NCBI GenBank assembly: GCA_021787255.1
Contig: JAJYMD010000087.1
Location: 1-13,017 of the forward strand
Origin: Actinomycetes bacterium
GTDB lineage: Bacteria; Actinomycetota; Acidimicrobiia; Acidimicrobiales; RAAP-2
Direction: 5' to 3'
Length of the DNA stretch: 13,017 bases
The notes beneath the pieces were generated by a model. It did no database searches, was not told where the DNA came from, and saw nothing but the letters and a program-made list of their open reading frames with translations. The translations under genes and the position numbers were made by a program. The stretch's first letter is position 1. Each line of letters opens with the position of its first letter. This document shows positions 6,598 through 13,017 of the stretch, in pieces.

Positions 6598-6650
6598 CCC
6601 GGGCGTCCGTACCGTCGTTCTCGCGAGCCGAAGGGCCGACGCAGGCTCCG

Positions 6651-8024
6651 CTACCCCAGGAGCGCCCCGACGAAGTCCGCGGGATCGAACCGCACGAGAT
6701 CATCAGGACCCTCGCCGAGACCGACGAGCTTGACCGGGAGACCGAGCTCCTTTTGGATCGCCACGACGATGCCGCCCTTGGCGGTGCCGTCGAGCTTGGT
6801 CAGCACGACCCCGGTCACCTCCACGGCCTCCGTGAACTGACGTGCCTGGACGAGGCCGTTCTGACCGGTGGTCGCATCCAGCACCAGGAGCACCTCGGTG
6901 ACACGCCCAGGCGGTCGTTCCGCGACCCGCCGGATCTTCTTGAGCTCCTCGACGAGGTTGACCTTGGTATGCAGCCTTCCTGCCGTGTCGGCGAGGACGA
7001 GTGCATTGCCGCGGGCAGCCGCGCGCTGCACCGCGTCGAACACCACGGCGCTGGGGTCGCCTCCCTCTGCACCCCGGACGACTCCCGCGCCGACCCGCTC
7101 GGCCCACATCGCGAGCTGTTCCCCGGCGGCTGCACGGAAGGTGTCCCCTGCAGCCAAGAGGACCGAGCGACCCATGGCCACCTGCTGGCGGGCGACCTTT
7201 CCGACCGTGGTCGTCTTGCCGACGCCGTTCACACCCACGAAGAGCCAGACGTTGACCACGCCTTCCTCGTCGTCGAACCTCAGGTCACGGCTGATGGGGG
7301 CGGTGGCCTCGAATCCCTCGGCGGACCCCGACTCTCGTCCGAGAGCGGGACCGGGACCGGCTCCCGCTACGGCATCCCAGTGCCTCTCGAGCGACAGCAA
7401 GTCCACGAGATCCCCTTCGAGCGCCTCGACCAGCTGGTCGCCGCCTGAGACCTCCTTTTGCCGGACTCGACGCCGGAGGTCCTCGATCAATGCGTCGGTC
7501 GTCGCGACACCGACGTCGGCCCGAAGCAAGCTCTCCTCGAGCTCGTCCCACGTCGCGGGGTCCACGCCCTTCCCGCGAAGCGAGCGAAGGCCGGCGAAAA
7601 CCCCGCGGGTCCGTCCCAGTCGTTCGCGAAACGTGGGCGCCGCGACCTGGACCGGCACTTCGACCTCGACGGACGCCTCGGCAGCCGGCGTCTCGGCGAC
7701 CAGCGCCTTTCCGTCCGGTCCCGCGACCAGTGTCTCGACCTCCGCACCGATGACGATCTCCTGCGGCGCTGGGGACGGCGGTGCAGGCCGGGACGGCGGT
7801 GCAGGCCGGGACGGCGGTGCAGGCCGGGACGGCGGTGCAGGCCGGGACGGCGGTGCAGGCCGGGGTCGTGTGGCCGTGCGAGGCCCTTTCGCAGCGCCGC
7901 GAACGTCCGGGCCGAGGCGGGGACCTCTGACATGCCGGCGACGAACGATCCTCGCGTAGCCAAACGTGCCCATGACCAGCATGACGACCGCCACGACGGC
8001 GAGTGCGATCCAAAGGGCGATCAC
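6651..8024 (-). CDS. ftsY: Signal recognition particle receptor FtsY, membrane-anchored
   Basis: The SRP receptor GTPase: it pairs with Ffh and hands ribosome-nascent chains to the Sec translocon. It has 457 residues. One membrane helix lies at 2-23 (IALWIALAVVAVVMLVMGTF), followed by a basic patch RIVRRR, so the rest faces the cytoplasm. A Pro-rich linker contains RPAPPS five times (55-84). The N domain covers about 130-210. A 45-residue low-complexity insert (211-255) separates it from the G domain: GVNGVGKTT (264-272), DTFRAAA (294-300), DTAGR (346-350), TKLDGTAKGG (409-418), GLGE (435-438). The GTG start at 8024 is supported by the membrane anchor, as in other actinobacterial FtsY. There is no good Shine-Dalgarno; TAGGCT lies 9 nt upstream. 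smc is 83 nt upstream, ffh 68 nt downstream. Confidence 0.98.
   Translation of the reverse strand: MIALWIALAVVAVVMLVMGTFGYARIVRRRHVRGPRLGPDVRGAAKGPRTATRPRPAPPSRPAPPSRPAPPSRPAPPSRPAPPSPAPQEIVIGAEVETLVAGPDGKALVAETPAAEASVEVEVPVQVAAPTFRERLGRTRGVFAGLRSLRGKGVDPATWDELEESLLRADVGVATTDALIEDLRRRVRQKEVSGGDQLVEALEGDLVDLLSLERHWDAVAGAGPGPALGRESGSAEGFEATAPISRDLRFDDEEGVVNVWLFVGVNGVGKTTTVGKVARQQVAMGRSVLLAAGDTFRAAAGEQLAMWAERVGAGVVRGAEGGDPSAVVFDAVQRAAARGNALVLADTAGRLHTKVNLVEELKKIRRVAERPPGRVTEVLLVLDATTGQNGLVQARQFTEAVEVTGVVLTKLDGTAKGGIVVAIQKELGLPVKLVGLGEGPDDLVRFDPADFVGALLG
7772..7861 (-). repeat. 18-bp tandem repeat, 5 perfect copies, in ftsY
   Basis: Five identical 18-base units (plus-strand unit GGGACGGCGGTGCAGGCC) encode RPAPPS five times on the minus strand. 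The array sits in the linker between the FtsY membrane helix and its N domain. The lack of any synonymous differences implies recent expansion or ongoing homogenisation; copy number probably varies among relatives and changes tether length without harming the GTPase. Confidence 0.97.
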
Positions 8025-8033
8025 GAACCGGCG

Positions 8034-8039
8034 AGCCTA
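8034..8039 (-). promoter_or_regulatory. Candidate -10 box (TAGGCT) of a leaderless ftsY promoter
   Basis: TAGGCT on the minus strand fits TAnnnT and ends 9 nt before the ftsY GTG, the same distance as at smc and ffh. No ribosome binding site is visible. The palindrome at 8080-8117 lies about 40-80 bases upstream of this box. A -35 element is not clear. Confidence 0.5.
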
Positions 8040-8079
8040 TCGGGGCGGTGACAGGAGGTCGGCGCCCCAACGTCGCACG

Positions 8080-8117
8080 GGTCAGCCGACCGGGTCGGCT
8101 GACCGGGTCAGCCGACC
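8080..8117. repeat. Three 12-mers in alternating orientation (double palindrome) at the smc 3' end
   Basis: GGTCAGCCGACC at 8080-8091 and 8106-8117 flanks its exact reverse complement GGTCGGCTGACC at 8093-8104, with a single G between units. The smc stop codon (8108-8110) lies inside the rightmost unit. In RNA, the middle copy can pair with either neighbour to give a roughly 10-bp stem with a small loop, so two hairpins are mutually exclusive. No T-run follows in either direction. It could act as a terminator-like or stabilising hairpin for smc, or as an operator upstream of ftsY. Confidence 0.9.
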
Positions 8118-11100
8118 GGCTCCGCCTCGACGTGCGCACGCTGGCTCACCACTTGGGACGACCCGCCCGGCGCCATCGTGACCCCGTAGAGCGCGTCAGC
8201 AGCCTCCATGGTCCGCTTCTGGTGGCTGACAACGATCAGCTGCGCCTCATCCCGGAACTCGTGGATCAGTCCGAGGAACCTGTGCAGGTTCACGTCGTCG
8301 AGCGCAGCCTCGACCTCGTCCATGAGGTAGAACGGCGAAGGCCGGCTACGGAACACCGCGAAGAGGAAGGCGAGCGCGACCATCGAGCGCTCCCCGCCCG
8401 AGAGGAGCGACACGCGCCGGACGTTGCGCCCCGCGGGTCGCACCTCGATCTCGACGCCCGTGTTGAGCACGTCCGAGGGATCGGTCAGGCTGAGGCGCCC
8501 GGTGCCTCCCGGGAACAAGCTCGCCACGAACGCCGAGAAGTGCTCGTTCACGTCGCTCACCGCCGCGGTGAACTCGTCTGCGATCTCGCGGTCGAGCGAG
8601 CGCACGACGTCGTGCAGCTGACGGCGCGCGGCGCGAACGTCCTCCATCTGGGTGTCGAGGTCCCGATAGCGCTCCTCGAGCGCAGAGAGCTCGTCCAGGG
8701 CGAGCGGGTTCACCGGGCCGAGCGACGCGAGCCGCGCCGCGAGCGCGTTCGCATGTGCGGCTGCCGTTACACCCTCGGGCAGCTCGGGCATCGGTGCCGA
8801 TCTCGCTTCGTCAGGGGTGGCGCCGAGCTCGTGCACGATCATCTCGGCCAGATTGTCCGCGCGCAGGGAGGCCTCCGCCACTTCGCGGTCGACGGCACGC
8901 GCCCGTTCACGAGCGATCATCTGGCGCTGCTCGAGGGCCGAGCGTTCCGCGCGAATCGACTCCATCCTTGCCGCTCCCGCCCGGAGCCGCTCGGACTGGT
9001 CGGCGTACGCGCGGCGAAGCGCAACGAGCACCGCGTCGAGACGGTCCTGCTCGCGCCGGACCAGGTGCTGCAATCGCTCGAGCGTCACTCCTTCGAGCTC
9101 CAGGCGCCGACGGCGCCGAGCCGCGACCTCGCGCTCCTCTGCGTGGCCGAAGAGCCGCCGCTCGACCTCGCGCTGGCGTGCCGACAGCACGCGACGATGC
9201 TCGGCGACGCTCGCGCCCCGCACGTCGAGGGCGTGGCGCTGCACGTCGAGCTCGCGCCTCAGCATCGCCAGCCTCTCCGCGACGGCGGCGGCCTCCGCAG
9301 CGCGTGCAGCGGCGGCGGAGGCCTGCGATTGCGCGTCCGCAAGGGCGACCTCGAGGCTGGCGAGCTCCTCGCGATCCGACTCGAGCTTGGACAGGAGCGA
9401 CGAACGGGCTCCGCCTGCCTCCTCGAGCTCCGAGACGACGCGCGCGCGCTCCTCGTCGGAACGGCGCCGCTCCGCGACCGCGGCAGCGCGCGTCGCCTCG
9501 TGACGATCGTACGCCCTCGCCGCATCGCGGGCGCGGGAGGCCGCCGCCTCGAGGACCTGTCGCGCCTCGACGAGAGCTGAGCTCGCGCCTTCGGCGCGCG
9601 CGCCGGCTTCGGCTGCGCGCCGCTCGGCTTCTTCGACTGCTGCAGCGGTGACGATGCCCGAGGAGGAGCGCACCCGCCACCCCGAAGCCGAGAACCGGTC
9701 ACCGTCCGCAGTCACGACGACCAGGTCGGGGCGCTCCAGGGCGAGGTCGAGCGCGGCCTCCCAGCCCTCGACTCGAACCGCTCGACCGACGAGCGTGTCG
9801 AGGACGTCGTCGACATCGGCGCCCGTCGGGCGGCGCACGCGTACGTGCGGTCGAAGACGTCGCGCCCCGGCGGGCACGTCGAGAGACACGCCCCGAGGCA
9901 CCTCCGGCCGCACAGCAGCCCCCGCCGGGAGCAGCGCCCCGGTCGCGCCTCTGCCGTGAAGACGCGCCAGGGCGGCACGCGCCCCGTCTCGCCCAGACAC
10001 GACCACGGCGGACACCGCCGCGCCCGCAGCAGCCTCGAACGCGGCCTCCCAGCCGGCGTCGATCTCGACGAGGTCCACGAGGGAGCCGATGACCCCTTCG
10101 ACGTCGGACAGCAGCTCCCTGCCACCCGCGCCCTCGAGCTCGTGGAGCGCGCGCGCCAGTGCCTCGGCGCGCGCGGAGGCACGGTGGCGTTCCTGGTCCG
10201 CTGCTCGGGCCGCTTCCTCGGCTGACGTCGCAGCAGCGCGCGCGACCCCGTGCAGCTGTTCCGCCTCTGTCACCGCTGCGCCAAGTCGTGCCGCTTCCGC
10301 GTCGAGCGAAGCACGGCGAGCGTCGAGCTCCTCGATCGACAAGTCGAGCCGCCGCGCACGGGCCTGCACCGACGTCAGGCGTTCGTCGAGCCTCGCGATC
10401 TCACGTTCGTCCTGCTCAACGGCGCGCTCTTGGAGCTCCACGCGCCTGCGCAGATCGTCGACCGCCTTGGCCGCCGCCTCCAGCTGGCTGCCGTCTCCCC
10501 ACCGGAGCCGGTGAGCGTCCTCCTCTGCCGAGAGCGCCGCGGTGCGCCGAGCGATCTCCTCCAGCTCCGGGACGAGGGCGATCTCGTCGCGGTCGACCTC
10601 GAGGAGCTCCTCCGCGAGGCGCGCTGCCTCGGCCTCGAGCGTCGACACGACGTCCACGTCCGCTGCGGCATCGAGCGCCTGCGCGAGCGCTTTGGCACGC
10701 GCGCGCAGCAGGTTCGCCGTCCCTTTCGCTCGTTCAACGAGGGCTTGGACGCGTGCGAGAGCCCCCGCGAGATCCTCTTCGCGGCTCGAGGAGAGCTCGG
10801 CGGTCGTCGCCGCGGCCTGCGCGTCCAGCGCGTCCAGCGCGTCGTGGAGCTGGCGCTCTTCCTCGGCGAGCGCAGCGAGGTCGGAGGCCGCCTGTGCCTT
10901 TCGCGCGCAGACGGCGACCAGCTCTGCGCCCGCAAGGTGCACACGTAGCCGGTGCAGCTCCGCGGCGATCGACGCGTGCGACCGGGCTGCGGCCGCCTGC
11001 CGTTCGAGGGGCCGGATCTGGCGGCGAAGCTCCCTCACCAGGTCACCGAGCCGCTCGAGGTTCTCCTGCGTCGCTGCGAGCCTCCGCTCGGCGCGCTCGC

Positions 11101-11620
11101 GGCGCCTCCGGTGCTTCAGGACTCCGGCAGCCTCCTCGATGACGGCACGCCGGTCCTCGGGACGAGCGGTCAGCACGGTGTCGAGCTGGTTCTGCCCGAT
11201 GATCATGTGCTGCTGACGCCCGACGCCGGAGTCGTTGAGCAGGTCTTGGATATCGAGAAGTCGACAGGGCGTGCCGTTGATCGCGTACTCGCTGTCACCC
11301 GAGCGGAACAGCGTGCGCGTGACGGTGACTTCGGCCATGGGGACCGGGAGCTTCCCCGAGCCGTTGTCGATCGTGAGCGACACCTCGGCGCGCCCGAGCG
11401 CAGGCCGACTGGAGGTGCCGGCGAAGATCACGTCCTCCATCTTCTGGGAGCGCAGGGAGCGGGGGCCCTGCGCTCCGAGGACCCACGTCACCGCGTCCAC
11501 GACATTGGACTTCCCACTGCCGTTGGGGCCCACCACCACGGTCAACCCGGGCTCGAACTCGAGCACCGTCGGGTCCGCGAACGACTTGAACCCCTTCATG
11601 CTGAGGGACTTGAGGAACAT
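8108..11620 (-). CDS. smc: Chromosome segregation ATPase SMC
   Basis: The SMC protein of bacterial condensin; with ScpA and ScpB it extrudes DNA loops and helps chromosome arms separate. It has 1170 residues, the standard length. The N-terminal head begins FLKSLSMKGFKSFADPTVL with Walker A GPNGSGKS (31-38). The first coiled-coil arm runs from about 168 to 498. The hinge (about 503-655) starts LLSDVEGVIGSLVDLVEID. The second arm runs from about 662 to 965. The C-terminal head has GPVNPLALDE (968-977), the ABC signature LLSGGERSM (1072-1080) and Walker B FYLMDE (1097-1102). The arms are very rich in Ala, Arg and Glu. The ATG at 11620 matches the family N-terminus; there is no good Shine-Dalgarno, but TAGGGT lies 9 nt upstream. 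The coding end runs into a triple palindrome. Long open frames on the opposite strand are by-products of its GC-rich codons. Confidence 0.98.
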   Translation of the reverse strand: MFLKSLSMKGFKSFADPTVLEFEPGLTVVVGPNGSGKSNVVDAVTWVLGAQGPRSLRSQKMEDVIFAGTSSRPALGRAEVSLTIDNGSGKLPVPMAEVTVTRTLFRSGDSEYAINGTPCRLLDIQDLLNDSGVGRQQHMIIGQNQLDTVLTARPEDRRAVIEEAAGVLKHRRRRERAERRLAATQENLERLGDLVRELRRQIRPLERQAAAARSHASIAAELHRLRVHLAGAELVAVCARKAQAASDLAALAEEERQLHDALDALDAQAAATTAELSSSREEDLAGALARVQALVERAKGTANLLRARAKALAQALDAAADVDVVSTLEAEAARLAEELLEVDRDEIALVPELEEIARRTAALSAEEDAHRLRWGDGSQLEAAAKAVDDLRRRVELQERAVEQDEREIARLDERLTSVQARARRLDLSIEELDARRASLDAEAARLGAAVTEAEQLHGVARAAATSAEEAARAADQERHRASARAEALARALHELEGAGGRELLSDVEGVIGSLVDLVEIDAGWEAAFEAAAGAAVSAVVVSGRDGARAALARLHGRGATGALLPAGAAVRPEVPRGVSLDVPAGARRLRPHVRVRRPTGADVDDVLDTLVGRAVRVEGWEAALDLALERPDLVVVTADGDRFSASGWRVRSSSGIVTAAAVEEAERRAAEAGARAEGASSALVEARQVLEAAASRARDAARAYDRHEATRAAAVAERRRSDEERARVVSELEEAGGARSSLLSKLESDREELASLEVALADAQSQASAAAARAAEAAAVAERLAMLRRELDVQRHALDVRGASVAEHRRVLSARQREVERRLFGHAEEREVAARRRRRLELEGVTLERLQHLVRREQDRLDAVLVALRRAYADQSERLRAGAARMESIRAERSALEQRQMIARERARAVDREVAEASLRADNLAEMIVHELGATPDEARSAPMPELPEGVTAAAHANALAARLASLGPVNPLALDELSALEERYRDLDTQMEDVRAARRQLHDVVRSLDREIADEFTAAVSDVNEHFSAFVASLFPGGTGRLSLTDPSDVLNTGVEIEVRPAGRNVRRVSLLSGGERSMVALAFLFAVFRSRPSPFYLMDEVEAALDDVNLHRFLGLIHEFRDEAQLIVVSHQKRTMEAADALYGVTMAPGGSSQVVSQRAHVEAEPVG

Positions 11621-11629
11621 CGACAGCCG

Positions 11630-11635
11630 ACCCTA
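11630..11635 (-). promoter_or_regulatory. Candidate -10 box (TAGGGT) of a leaderless smc promoter
   Basis: TAGGGT on the minus strand fits TAnnnT and ends exactly 9 nt before the smc ATG. The gap to the preceding aldo/keto reductase gene is 81 nt, enough for a promoter. No clear -35 hexamer and no ribosome binding site are visible. Confidence 0.5.
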
Positions 11636-11701
11636 CCAATGGCCCGGCGCCCCATTTGGGACCGCCGGCGAGACCGGCAGGTCGCAAGCCCCAGCCGTGG
11701 T

Positions 11702-12571
11702 TCAGCTCGCCGTCTCGAGCGCCTTCGCCTCGTCGTCGCTCAGCACGATCAGCGCGGCCGCCAGGTTCTCCTCGAGGTGCGCCACGGTCGAGGTGCCCGG
11801 GATCGGCAGCATCACCGGTGACCGATGCAGCAGCCACGCGAGGGCGAGCTGCGACGGCGTGACGCCGCGCTTCTGCGCCGCCGACGCCAGCGGGCCGCCG
11901 GAGCGTGCCAGCACCCCCGTGGCGAGCGGGAACCACGGGATGAAGGCGATCCCATTGCGCTCGGCGTGCTCCAAGACGGGCTCGGCCTCGCGGTCGGCGA
12001 GGTTGTAGCGGTTCTGGACCGAGACGATGGGAGCAACGGCCCGCGCCGCCTCGACCTCCTCCACGCGCACCTCGCTCAGGCCGATGTGGCGAATCTTGCC
12101 CTCCTCACGCATGGCTGCGAGCTCGCCGATCTGGTCCTCGAGCGGAACGTCGGGGTCGATGCGGTGCAGCTGGAGCAGATCGATGCGCTCGACGCCCAGG
12201 TGGCGAAGGCTGAGCTCCACTTCCTGGCGGAGGTACGCCGGCCGACCCACCGGGGTCCACAGATCGGGACCCTGGCGCGTCAGGCCGGCCTTGGTCGCGA
12301 TCACCAGGTGCTCGGGATAGGGGTGCAGCGCCTCGCGGATGAGGATCTCGCTCACGAACGGCCCGTACGAGTCGGCGGTATCGATGAAGTCCACGCCCAG
12401 CTCGACGGCCCTGCGGAGCACCCGGCGCGCCTCGTCGGGATCGTCCGGCCATCCCCAGATGCCAGGACCGGTGATGCGCATGGCACCGAAGCCGAGTCGG
12501 TGCACGGTCAGGTCGCCGCCGATCGAGAACGTTCCCGCAGCGATGGCGGGTCGTACAGGTGCCGCCGTCAT
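11702..12571 (-). CDS. Aldo/keto reductase
   Basis: A 289-residue NADPH-type aldo/keto reductase with the (beta/alpha)8 barrel fold, presumably cytoplasmic. The catalytic tetrad is visible: D64 and Y69 in [10 protein letters not shown]94 in IATKAG, H136 in LLQLHRID. Cofactor-binding features include SVQNRYN (184-190), IPWFPLATG (211-219) and [14 protein letters not shown] (257-270). The N-terminal [17 protein letters not shown] resembles YdbC/PdxI-like pyridoxine 4-dehydrogenases and allied reductases, but I cannot fix the substrate. The ATG at 12571 was chosen because AAAGGGGAA lies just upstream and the family N-terminus starts there; a longer frame from 12685 would add 38 Arg/Ala-rich residues spanning a 9-bp repeat. 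It sits between fpg and smc, where mycobacteria have acyP, so it looks like a lineage-specific insertion. Confidence 0.95.
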   Translation of the reverse strand: MTAAPVRPAIAAGTFSIGGDLTVHRLGFGAMRITGPGIWGWPDDPDEARRVLRRAVELGVDFIDTADSYGPFVSEILIREALHPYPEHLVIATKAGLTRQGPDLWTPVGRPAYLRQEVELSLRHLGVERIDLLQLHRIDPDVPLEDQIGELAAMREEGKIRHIGLSEVRVEEVEAARAVAPIVSVQNRYNLADREAEPVLEHAERNGIAFIPWFPLATGVLARSGGPLASAAQKRGVTPSQLALAWLLHRSPVMLPIPGTSTVAHLEENLAAALIVLSDDEAKALETAS

Positions 12572-12613
12572 GGTTCCCCTTTCCGAGCCGGCCCCCGAGG
12601 CTGACCCCCGACG

Positions 12614-12649
12614 TGCCCGAGGTGCCCGAGTTGCCCGAGTTGCCCGATC
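12614..12649 (-). repeat. 9-bp tandem repeat, 4 copies, upstream of the aldo/keto reductase
   Basis: Four consecutive 9-base units of the form TGCCCGAG(G/T) on the plus strand (the last ends in TC) lie 43-78 bases upstream of the reductase ATG, just downstream of a possible -10 box. They could be a repeated protein-binding site in the promoter/leader or simple slippage product. Confidence 0.85.
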
Positions 12650-12653
12650 GGCC

Positions 12654-12659
12654 AGGTTA
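12654..12659 (-). promoter_or_regulatory. Possible -10 box (TAACCT) for the aldo/keto reductase
   Basis: TAACCT on the minus strand fits TAnnnT and lies about 80 bases before the ATG at 12571. If used, the transcript would have a ~75-nt leader containing the 9-bp repeats and a normal ribosome binding site. No good -35 is seen, so this is tentative. Confidence 0.25.
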
Positions 12660-12699
12660 GGGGTGAGCGTCGGCGGGTCGTGCATGCGGAGGGCTGCAC

Positions 12700-12733
12700 G
12701 GCGAGGGCTCGAGGTGCTTCCCGAGCCCTCGCC
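12700..12733 (-). terminator. Hairpin downstream of fpg, terminator-like
   Basis: A perfect 12-bp GC-rich stem (12700-12711 with 12722-12733) with a 10-nt loop begins 43 bases after the fpg stop codon. No U-run follows on the minus strand, so it is not a classical intrinsic terminator. Such U-less hairpins are common at gene ends in high-GC actinobacteria. It probably separates fpg from the aldo/keto reductase transcript, or protects the fpg mRNA end. Confidence 0.5.
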
Positions 12734-12776
12734 CAGCGCGCACCGCCCGACGCACCCTCACCCCGCTGGATCCACG

Positions 12777-13017
12777 TCAGACCTGACAATGCTGGCAGAA
12801 GAAGGTCGAGCGTCCGGCGACTTTGGCGCGCACGATGGGATTTCGGCAACGGCGGCACGGCTCCCCTTCGCGGTCGTAGACCTGGTGGCTGCCCTGGTAG
12901 TCACCGGCCTCGCCGAACAGGTCCCGGTACTGCTCGTCGACGAGCGTGGACCCGCGATGCTTGATCGCGTCGTTGAGGGTCTCGACCATGGCGCGATAGA
13001 GACGACGGACCTCGGTC
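12777..13017 (-). CDS. mutM: Formamidopyrimidine-DNA glycosylase, C-terminal part (cut by window edge)
   Basis: The last 79 residues of Fpg/MutM, which removes 8-oxoguanine and other oxidised purines from DNA and nicks the site. The frame is open to the window edge (TEVRRLYRAMVETLNDAIK...), so the Met at 12989 is internal and the true start lies outside. Visible are the helix before the zinc finger, the GDYQGSHQVYDREGEPCRRC segment, and the four-Cys zinc finger CRRC-x16-CQHC whose GRSTFFC turn carries the conserved DNA-contacting Arg. It ends CQV instead of the more common CQR. The catalytic N-terminal PE motif is outside the window. fpg next to smc is a conserved actinobacterial neighbourhood; here the aldo/keto reductase lies between. 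Confidence 0.95.
   Translation of the reverse strand, partial: TEVRRLYRAMVETLNDAIKHRGSTLVDEQYRDLFGEAGDYQGSHQVYDREGEPCRRCRNPIVRAKVAGRSTFFCQHCQV

Noticed and set aside
8003..9580. Plus-strand open frame of 525 codons opposite smc
   Set aside because: The minus strand encodes an unmistakable SMC across this span. Long antisense frames are expected in GC-rich DNA with G/C-ending codons; the translation is Arg/Ala-rich without any family motif.
11664..11678. Small inverted repeat GCCGG-N5-CCGGC between the aldo/keto reductase and smc
   Set aside because: Only a 5-bp stem in GC-rich DNA and no T-run; such repeats occur by chance.

Overview
The window is a strongly GC-rich chromosomal segment of an actinobacterium. 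Every gene I can support lies on the minus strand, so the biological reading direction runs from high to low coordinates. Assignment to Actinomycetota rests on the DUF2469 protein (a family I know only from actinobacteria), the FtsY with an N-terminal membrane anchor, the gene order fpg-smc-ftsY-ffh-rpsP-khpA-rimM-trmD-rplS-DUF2469-yraN, frequent GTG starts and candidate leaderless promoters. A deep-branching class such as Acidimicrobiia would fit, but the sequence alone does not settle it.

Layout from right to left: the 3' end of fpg/mutM (DNA glycosylase, cut by the window edge); a hairpin; an aldo/keto reductase with a 9-bp tandem repeat in its leader; smc (chromosome condensation ATPase); a compact triple palindrome over the smc stop codon; ftsY (SRP receptor); ffh (SRP GTPase); then a tightly packed translation block of rpsP (S16), khpA (KH RNA-binding protein), rimM (16S processing), trmD (tRNA m1G37 methyltransferase) and rplS (L19), with ATGA and 14-nt overlaps; then DUF2469, yraN, a crotonase-family enzyme and a small unrecognised protein. 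The last ~100 bases at the left edge hold no gene I can support.

Functionally this is a housekeeping region. ftsY and ffh supply co-translational targeting of proteins to the membrane. rpsP, rimM, rplS, khpA and trmD serve ribosome assembly and tRNA modification. smc and fpg serve chromosome maintenance and repair. The aldo/keto reductase and the crotonase look like lineage-specific metabolic insertions into an otherwise conserved order. lepB and rnhB, common between rplS and DUF2469 in other actinobacteria, are absent here, as is comM/dprA directly after yraN.

I found no wholly new system. The most interesting signals are: (1) smc, ftsY and ffh all lack a convincing Shine-Dalgarno and all carry a TAnnnT box exactly 9 nt before the start codon, which suggests a shared leaderless promoter design; (2) three genes in 3.7 kb (rpsP, khpA, ftsY) each carry an in-frame 18-bp tandem repeat in a low-complexity tail or linker; (3) KhpA has a very acidic N-terminal extension of about 120 residues; (4) three 12-mers in alternating orientation between smc and ftsY could form mutually exclusive hairpins.
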